34,224 nt of DNA from Campylobacteraceae bacterium. Lineage in GTDB: Bacteria > Campylobacterota > Campylobacteria > Campylobacterales > Campylobacteraceae. Below are positions 26,904 through 34,224 of this stretch, piece after piece. Position numbers and translations under genes: made by a program. Location: the NCBI GenBank assembly GCA_031270285.1, contig JAISXY010000066.1, positions 1 to 34,224 on the forward strand, in the 5' to 3' direction. The notes under the pieces are model-generated. The model had not been told where the DNA came from, did no database searches, and worked only from the letters and a program-made list of their open reading frames with translations. Position 1 is the first letter of the stretch; every line of letters starts with the position of its first letter.

Positions 26904-28481
26904 TTACTCATTCTTTGCAAAATAAGATATTATCCCGTCCGCAACTCCTTTTGCCAATGCCTGCTGAAATTTTTTATCAAACATTCTCTCTCTATCCGTT
27001 TTATCGGTGATATAGCCGACTTCTAAAAGGATTGAAGGCATTTGCGCGCCTGTAAGAACCCAAAAAGGCGCCTCTCTTACGCCGCCGTCAATGACATTTT
27101 TATACTCTTTTCTAACAGAGCTTAAGATATATTGTTGAACATCAAGCGCTAATTTATGCGAAGCAATAATTTTTTCACGGTTTAAAAAATTTAAAAATGT
27201 CTGTTTGGAGTAAAAATTCATCTCTTCAACATCTGATTGATTTTCCAATTCGGCCGCATTTTTTGAACGCTGCGAATCCGAAGGAGAGAGAAAAAAGGTC
27301 TCTATGCCATGCCATTTGGTATCGCCGTTTTTAGCGGATTTCGGCGCTGCGTTTGCATGAATAGAGATAAATATATCGGCATTTTTATCATTAGCTATTT
27401 TAGTTCTTTGCTGCAGTTTTAAAAACTTATCGCTCTGCCTTGTATAGATAACGGTGTGCCCTTTTTTTTCAAGTTCTCCGCCCAAAGCTAAAGCTATCTG
27501 CAAAACGGCATTTTTTTCCAAATAGCTGCCGTAAATCGCTCCGCTGTCCTTGCCGCCATGTCCTGCGTCTATAACGATTCTCTTTTTTCTGAACACAGTC
27601 GTATTTGCGGTAACAATTGCAGCGCTTTTATTATCTTTAATGGCGGCTTCATGATTAAACTCTTTGGCAGTCAATATAAGCCTACCGTCAATAATCTTTT
27701 GAGTAATATTTATCTCTTTTTGACTCTCAAAAACTACTCTTGTCGTAGTTTGATTGAATTGGGAAAATCTCACATCTTTTAATTTTGTTTTTATGCGGCT
27801 TGTAATATTACCCCTCACCGCACTGATGTCATAGACATATTTTATCGTATTGTCTGTTTTCAGCGTAAAAGTTTTTATCTCTTCTTCATCCAAATTTCTA
27901 TCAAAGAAAAATGTGATATTTTCGCCGTTCTGTTTTATATCGGATAATTTTGCTAAATCTGTATCGGATTTTTTTTTGGCTTTTTCTCCCGCATATGTGG
28001 TTGTCGGTATGCTTTGCCATGTAGGAGTGATCTGCGAAAGATTGGCTTCGTTTAGCGCATTTTCGCTCTGTTCTACTTTTATGGTGCTTGCGGCGAATAT
28101 GACGGTTTCGCCGTTTTGATGCTCCCCTTTTATAACATCTTTTTCTATTTTTACATTTGCATGATTTTGTGCATTATTTGTATCAGGCAATTTAGGATTC
28201 AGTTTAACAAGCGTATTTAACTCTTTTTCATATATTTCGCTGTCATAATCCAACTCTTTAGAAGCTTGAATAATCCGTATTAGAGCTTCGTATTTGAGCG
28301 TATCATTGCCGCTCATGATAGCATTTATGTACAAATGCTGCATACTGCTGTAAGCTCTATCTTTCTCTATCGCGTTGTATTGTGAAAAGTTTTTATCAAA
28401 AGTATCAAGTTCAAGCCCATAATCAAGCGCAAAAAGAAAACTAAAAGCTGACAGGAGCGTTATAAATATAAGCTTTTTGAT
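26904..28481 (-). CDS. N-acetylmuramoyl-L-alanine amidase (Amidase_3), exported, apparent ATC start
   Basis: IVIDAGHGGKDSGAIYGSYLEK, SIHANAAPKS, LLEVGYITD. Reading frame extends upstream of the track's ATG (28343) into a signal peptide IKKLIFITLLSAFSFLFA, beginning at ATC 28481 with GGAG 7 nt upstream. Confidence 0.88.
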   Translation of the reverse strand: MKKLIFITLLSAFSFLFALDYGLELDTFDKNFSQYNAIEKDRAYSSMQHLYINAIMSGNDTLKYEALIRIIQASKELDYDSEIYEKELNTLVKLNPKLPDTNNAQNHANVKIEKDVIKGEHQNGETVIFAASTIKVEQSENALNEANLSQITPTWQSIPTTTYAGEKAKKKSDTDLAKLSDIKQNGENITFFFDRNLDEEEIKTFTLKTDNTIKYVYDISAVRGNITSRIKTKLKDVRFSQFNQTTTRVVFESQKEINITQKIIDGRLILTAKEFNHEAAIKDNKSAAIVTANTTVFRKKRIVIDAGHGGKDSGAIYGSYLEKNAVLQIALALGGELEKKGHTVIYTRQSDKFLKLQQRTKIANDKNADIFISIHANAAPKSAKNGDTKWHGIETFFLSPSDSQRSKNAAELENQSDVEEMNFYSKQTFLNFLNREKIIASHKLALDVQQYILSSVRKEYKNVIDGGVREAPFWVLTGAQMPSILLEVGYITDKTDRERMFDKKFQQALAKGVADGIISYFAKNE

Positions 28482-28483
28482 AG

Positions 28484-29572
28484 TTACTCTCCATTTATAA
28501 GTTTATTCATTAACTCTTTAACGCTTATGATCTCTTTTAATTTATATCCGTTTGCACCCGTAAAAAATAGTCCGCTCTCCTCTTTACCCGCCCATGCATC
28601 TCCAAGACGGTCAGCTATACAGTATCCAACCTCTTTTGCCTCTTTGCCTCTTTGACATGGAGTTACGCAATTGCTGATACATTTTATAGCCGGACCTTCT
28701 CTTTTGTCCACAAGGTTTATAAGATTGGTTCTTACGCCTCTTGCCGGATATCCTACGGGTGATTTTAAAAGTTGTATATCTTCTTTTTTGGCGCGAATAA
28801 TCACCTGTTTAAAAATTTCGTCAGCGTCGCATTCATGAGTGCCGATGAAGCGCGTTCCCATCTGTACGCCGTCAGCGCCTAAAGAGATCGCTTTTTCTAT
28901 ATCATTTTTATCCCAAATACCGCCAGCTGCGATGAGCGGAAAATCGCCCCACTCTTTTATCTCATCTTTCACGGGTTTGATTAAGTTTTCAAGTTGATAC
29001 TCTTCCATAGCACACTGTTCGTATGTAAAACCTTGATGTCCACCGCTCAAAGGTCCTTCCAGCACAACGGCATCGGGTACGCGGTTATATCGCTGTGTCC
29101 ATCGTTTACAGATAATCTTTAACGCTTTTGCGGACGAAACTATCGGCACAAGCGATATATGCGGAAAATTTTTTGTAAGTTCGGGTAAGTTTGTAGGCAG
29201 ACCGGCTCCTGAAATAATAATATCTATACCGCTTTTACAAGCGTCTGCCACCACTCTGCCGTAGTCATTGATAGCGCACATTATATTTACGCCCAGAGGC
29301 TTTTGTCCGCATATTTTACGTGCGTTTTTAACTATCTCTTTTAATGCTTCAAATGAGTATGTATTGTAAGTATCGTATGGACGGGAGTTGATGACTTTCG
29401 CCGCAAAACGCATGTCTTGATAATATCCCGTTCCTATCGCGCTTATGACGCCAAGTCCGCCTTCAAGACTTACCGTGCCTGCAAGTTTATCCCAGCTAAC
29501 GCCGATACCCATACCGCCCTGCACTATCGGGAATTTTATCGTATATTGTCCTATTTTCAATGAATTCATCAT
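28484..29572 (-). CDS. Nitronate monooxygenase (2-nitropropane dioxygenase family)
   Basis: FPIVQGGMGIGVSWDKLAGTVSLEGGLGVIS, LIAAGGIWDKNDIEKAISLGADGVQMGTRFIGTHE. Confidence 0.93.
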   Translation of the reverse strand: MMNSLKIGQYTIKFPIVQGGMGIGVSWDKLAGTVSLEGGLGVISAIGTGYYQDMRFAAKVINSRPYDTYNTYSFEALKEIVKNARKICGQKPLGVNIMCAINDYGRVVADACKSGIDIIISGAGLPTNLPELTKNFPHISLVPIVSSAKALKIICKRWTQRYNRVPDAVVLEGPLSGGHQGFTYEQCAMEEYQLENLIKPVKDEIKEWGDFPLIAAGGIWDKNDIEKAISLGADGVQMGTRFIGTHECDADEIFKQVIIRAKKEDIQLLKSPVGYPARGVRTNLINLVDKREGPAIKCISNCVTPCQRGKEAKEVGYCIADRLGDAWAGKEESGLFFTGANGYKLKEIISVKELMNKLINGE

Positions 29573-30777
29573 GTTACCTTTAACCTTGCAAATTTGCGTT
29601 TGCCTACTTGGAGTATATACTCGCCGCTTGCAAGCTGCAGTTGATCACCATTTATTTTACCTTGATTTAGCTTCGCAGCGCCTGATAATATATCTCGTCT
29701 GGCTTGCGAAGTAGATGGGGAGAGTTTGCAATCCACAAGAGCTTTTGCTATCCAAACAGGAGCATTTAAACAAAACTCTTCCATGTCGCTTGGTAAATCA
29801 TTTTGTTTATGGATTTTATCAAACTCCTCTTTTGCCGCATTTGCTGCATTTTGCGAATGAAAACGCGCCGTTATCTCAATGCCAAGCTCCTCTTTTACGG
29901 ATTTCGGATGAAGTGAGCTGTTTTTTACACCCTCTTTTAAAGCATCTATTTCGCTTATACTTTTAGAGCTTAAAAGTTCATAGTATTTCCACATAAGTTC
30001 ATCGCTGATGCTAAGTATTTTGGCAAACATTGAGTTTGGCTCATCTGTTACGCCGATGTAATTTCCGAGCGATTTACTCATTTTATTTACGCCGTCCAAT
30101 CCTTCCAGCAACGGTGTCATGATAACTGCCTGTTCTTTGCCGATATTGTAAGTTCGCTGCAATTGGCGTCCCATGAGAAGATTAAACTTTTGGTCTGTCC
30201 CGCCCATCTCTATATCGCATTTCAAGGCAACGCTGTCATAGCCTTGCAACAGCGGATATAAAAATTCGCTGATTGATATGGGCGTTTGGGAACGATAGCG
30301 CTTTTCAAAATCCTCTCTTTCAAGCATTCTTGCCACGCTGAAAGTTGTTGTAAGCTCAACCAATCCCGCCGTTCCAAGCTCGTTTAGCCATTTGGAGTTA
30401 AATACTATTTGTGTTTTTGCCTTATCCAATACTTTATAGACTTGCTCTTCATAAGTTTTGGCATTTTTTAAAACGCTGTTTTTATCAAGTTTTTTTCTTG
30501 TTTCATTTTTGCCCGTCGGGTCGCCTATCTGCGCCGTAAAATCGCCTATCAAAAACTGCACTATTGCACCGTAACGCTGTAGTTGCGCCATCTTTTGCAA
30601 AAGAACAACATGTCCTAAATGCAAATCCGGAGCAGTAGGGTCAAATCCGGCTTTTACATAAAAATTTTCGCCTTTTTCAAAGAATGCTGTAACTAACGCT
30701 TCTATCCTCTCGTAGTCTATTATCTCGAAGCATCCGCGCTTTATCTCTTCCAGCGCTTTTTTTATATTTTCTTTCAT
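29569..30777 (-). CDS. tyrS: Tyrosyl-tRNA synthetase
   Basis: KAGFDPTAPDLHLGHVV (HIGH), LIGDFTAQIGDPTGKN, MGGTDQKFNLLMGR, KMSKS. Confidence 0.96.
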   Translation of the reverse strand: MKENIKKALEEIKRGCFEIIDYERIEALVTAFFEKGENFYVKAGFDPTAPDLHLGHVVLLQKMAQLQRYGAIVQFLIGDFTAQIGDPTGKNETRKKLDKNSVLKNAKTYEEQVYKVLDKAKTQIVFNSKWLNELGTAGLVELTTTFSVARMLEREDFEKRYRSQTPISISEFLYPLLQGYDSVALKCDIEMGGTDQKFNLLMGRQLQRTYNIGKEQAVIMTPLLEGLDGVNKMSKSLGNYIGVTDEPNSMFAKILSISDELMWKYYELLSSKSISEIDALKEGVKNSSLHPKSVKEELGIEITARFHSQNAANAAKEEFDKIHKQNDLPSDMEEFCLNAPVWIAKALVDCKLSPSTSQARRDILSGAAKLNQGKINGDQLQLASGEYILQVGKRKFARLKVT

Positions 30778-30785
30778 TTCCGCCC

Positions 30786-32981
30786 TTATCTCGTTTTATA
30801 CGCATCGTTTAAAGATACAAAATCCAACAGTTTGTACCGTTCTTTAATATTATCTCTTACCTGTTCGGGTCTGATATTTTCAGGAAGTTCTATGACCATT
30901 TTAAAATACTCTACTGCGCCATCTTCGGCTTTGTTTAATTCTATCGTCTGCAAATTTACCTGCATTTTCACCAGAAATGCCAGAAAAGCCGCCAAAGAAC
31001 CGCGTTTATTTTCAATGCTCACAAGCATTTTATACTGTCCGGGCGCATCTCTTGTCCATTTGACAAATATCATAGGCTCTTTTGCTTCTATCAATTTTGC
31101 GGCGCGTTCGCACATTTTATGGTGAACTATCACATCAGCTTTTTTCACAAATCCTATAACATCGTCGCCTCTCTTGGGATGGCAGCAGTAATCAAAAGTA
31201 ACAGAATTTACATTTTGATTTGAGTAAACGACTATATTTTCAAATTTCTGTTTTTTTACCTGATATTTATTGCGGTTCAAAAACGGCAAAATCACTTTTT
31301 CGCCTATCGGATATTTTTTTAAAGCATTTACAACATCTTGCAGATAAACCGAATCCGTTGCGGCTTTGTCTATTTTTTTATCAAGTCTCTCTTTTTTGAG
31401 CCATGTCAAAAGCCTGCTCTCTTTTGTATTGAAAATCCCGAGCAGTATATCTATCGCCACACGATAATTTATATCTCTCACTTTTTGTCTGCATGCCTGC
31501 ATGATGGCCGTTCTTGCCTTGCCTGTTTTTACGCTATTTACCCAACTGCATCTATATATGGGCTCTTCGCTTGTTATTATGCGTACTATATCGCCGTTTT
31601 TAAGCTCTGTTAAAAGCGGCGCTTTTTGTCGGTTTACATAAGCCTCTTTGGCATGAGAGCCTATCTCGGTATGTATCTCATATGCAAAATCCAATACCGT
31701 AGCGCCTCGTGAAAGCGTAAAAATATCGCCTTTCGGAGAAAAAACGGCAATATCTTCACTGTAAAGATAATTGTCTTTTGCAAATTCGTAAAATTCAGCG
31801 GCATTATCGCTCTCATCTTCTTTATTTTTTATCTCATTGAGCCAGTCAAGTTTTGGATTGATGCCGCCTGAGTATTTATATTTCCAGTGAGCCGCAACGC
31901 CAAATTCTGCTACATTGTGCATATCTAAAGTGCGGATTTGCGCCTCAATAATTGATTTATCGTCAAATATTGTTGTATGAATCGTCTGATAACCGTTGTC
32001 TTTCGGTATCGCAATGTAATCTTTGAAACGCGAAATGATGGGATTGAAATATTGGTGTAAAAGTCCCAAAGCCTTATAGCAGTCAAGCGTCTCTTTTGTG
32101 ATAATCCTGATCGCCAAGAGGTCTAAAACCTCCTCAATGCTAATGCCTTTGCGCTGCATTTTGACATATATGGAGTAGTGGTGTTTAATCCTCTTCTCCA
32201 ACTCATAATCATTATCGCTAAAACCGTTTTGCTGCAAAAGTGTATTTATCTTGTCCAAAAATAGATTTAATCTTAATTGAAACTGCTGTTTATGTTCAGT
32301 CAAATACTCGTCTATCTTTTTATATTCTTCGGGCATGATATAGTAAAAGCTGTAATCTTCAAGATAGTTTTTTATAGATGAGATTCCCAATCTATGTGCT
32401 ATTGGTGCGTAAACTACAAGTGTCTCTTCAGCGATTCTTTTTTGCTTGTTGGGAGGAAGAGCGCTTAAAGTTATCATATTGTGAAGTCTGTCGCAAAGTT
32501 TGATAACCAAAACTCTCACATCGCTTATGGAGGCTACAAGCATTTTGCGAAAATTCATAGCCGAACTCATAAGTTTTTCACCTGAGCTTGACGGAGCTAA
32601 TTTATCTTCTCTTATTGTCATGATTTTAGTCAATCCATCTACAAGATTGGCTGCGTCAGAGCCGAATAACTCCTCTATCTTTTTCGTAGTATAAGGCGTA
32701 TCTTCAACCACATCATGCAATAAAGCCGTAATAATCATAGTCTCATCGCCGCCGTATCTTGCTACTATGGCAGATACCAAAATCGGATGCATCACATACG
32801 GTTCGCCACTTTTTCTAAACTGCCCCTCATGTTGTTTTATCGCAATCTCTATCGCTTTTAAGATATTATCCTGTCCTCCTTTAAATTCAGAGAAAAGTAT
32901 CTTTTTCGCTTCATCTATACTATTGCAAGCGCCGATTTTTTTCAACAGATCTTCAAGACTGTCTAATATATTATCGCCCAT
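30786..32981 (-). CDS. spoT: Bifunctional (p)ppGpp synthetase/hydrolase (Rel/SpoT)
   Basis: HD domain (ALLHDVVEDT), synthetase (GYQTIHTTIF), TGS (DFAYEIHTEIGSHAKEAYVN), C-terminal ACT. Confidence 0.95.
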   Translation of the reverse strand: MGDNILDSLEDLLKKIGACNSIDEAKKILFSEFKGGQDNILKAIEIAIKQHEGQFRKSGEPYVMHPILVSAIVARYGGDETMIITALLHDVVEDTPYTTKKIEELFGSDAANLVDGLTKIMTIREDKLAPSSSGEKLMSSAMNFRKMLVASISDVRVLVIKLCDRLHNMITLSALPPNKQKRIAEETLVVYAPIAHRLGISSIKNYLEDYSFYYIMPEEYKKIDEYLTEHKQQFQLRLNLFLDKINTLLQQNGFSDNDYELEKRIKHHYSIYVKMQRKGISIEEVLDLLAIRIITKETLDCYKALGLLHQYFNPIISRFKDYIAIPKDNGYQTIHTTIFDDKSIIEAQIRTLDMHNVAEFGVAAHWKYKYSGGINPKLDWLNEIKNKEDESDNAAEFYEFAKDNYLYSEDIAVFSPKGDIFTLSRGATVLDFAYEIHTEIGSHAKEAYVNRQKAPLLTELKNGDIVRIITSEEPIYRCSWVNSVKTGKARTAIMQACRQKVRDINYRVAIDILLGIFNTKESRLLTWLKKERLDKKIDKAATDSVYLQDVVNALKKYPIGEKVILPFLNRNKYQVKKQKFENIVVYSNQNVNSVTFDYCCHPKRGDDVIGFVKKADVIVHHKMCERAAKLIEAKEPMIFVKWTRDAPGQYKMLVSIENKRGSLAAFLAFLVKMQVNLQTIELNKAEDGAVEYFKMVIELPENIRPEQVRDNIKERYKLLDFVSLNDAYKTR

Positions 32982-32985
32982 TTTA

Positions 32986-33201
32986 TTATGAAATTTTTTC
33001 CTCTATATTGTCAAGCAATATTTTACCTTCAGCTATTTCCAATAAAGCTATATCAACATATTTTAAGCCCTGTATATTTTCTACAAGCGGTTTTGCGCCG
33101 AGTGATAACTGTTCTGATCTTTTTGAGACAAGTATGGACAGTTTATATCTATCATCGCCGGTAGCTTTTAAAGCCTTTGCTGTTATTTGTTCACTTCTCA
33201 T
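32986..33201 (-). CDS. rpoZ: RNA polymerase omega subunit
   Basis: MRSEQITAKALKATGDDRYKLSILVSKRSEQLSLGAKPLV, between pyrH and spoT. Confidence 0.9.
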   Translation of the reverse strand: MRSEQITAKALKATGDDRYKLSILVSKRSEQLSLGAKPLVENIQGLKYVDIALLEIAEGKILLDNIEEKIS

Positions 33202-33227
33202 GTTTTGTATCCTTTAAAAAATTTGAT

Positions 33228-33959
<732 letters not shown>

Positions 33960-34051
33960 TTAATTGAGACTATAAAAAACGCGATATTGTACTTAAATAG
34001 TGCTTAAAAAAAGGTGAGAGCCGTTAAAAACGCATATTCACACAGTTTTTA

Positions 34052-34224
34052 TCAATGCAAAAAATGTCTAACGCCCGTAAAATATAAAGCTATTCCATGT
34101 TCGTTAGCCGCTTTTATCACTTCATCGTCTCTTATACTGCCGCCCGGTTCTATTATCGCTTTTACGCCTGCACTTGCCGCCGCATCAATACTGTCCCTGA
34201 AGGGGAAAAACGCTTCTGAAGCAA
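34052..34224 (-). CDS. purH: C-terminus of AICAR formyltransferase/IMP cyclohydrolase (PurH), 5' end outside the window
   Basis: [56 protein letters not shown]. Confidence 0.93.
   Translation of the reverse strand, partial: ASEAFFPFRDSIDAAASAGVKAIIEPGGSIRDDEVIKAANEHGIALYFTGVRHFLH

Overview
The window is a chromosomal segment of low-GC bacterial DNA. Protein sequences and gene order point to Campylobacterota (epsilonproteobacteria), for example pyrH-rpoZ-spoT-tyrS-NMO-amidase in one cluster. Most of it is dense housekeeping: murA (partial), rhomboid protease, sixA-like phosphatase, xerH, bpt, marR-macA-macB, lptB-tsaE, trpD, ybgC, lpxD, ilvH-ilvB, pdxJ-pdxA, a CDF transporter, trpC, a TPR protein, a YkgJ-family protein, a tRNA methyltransferase-like gene, aspS, adk, ppa, an amidase, a nitronate monooxygenase, tyrS, spoT/rel, rpoZ, pyrH and purH (partial). 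I found no CRISPR array, tRNA, rRNA or defence system. The parts most worth a second look are: (1) a terminus-like locus at about 2.2-3.35 kb. There a single-gene lipoprotein cassette is flanked by a near-perfect 54-bp duplication of the sixA 3' end, next to two tandem dif-like palindromes upstream of xerH. (2) Two genes, ykgJ-like and amidase, whose only plausible full-length starts are CTG and ATC, each with a well-spaced Shine-Dalgarno; the ORF track misses the first and truncates the second. (3) Two intergenic islands (13.19-13.7 kb and 26.1-26.75 kb) packed with modular palindromic repeats that share flanking modules in inverted orientation.
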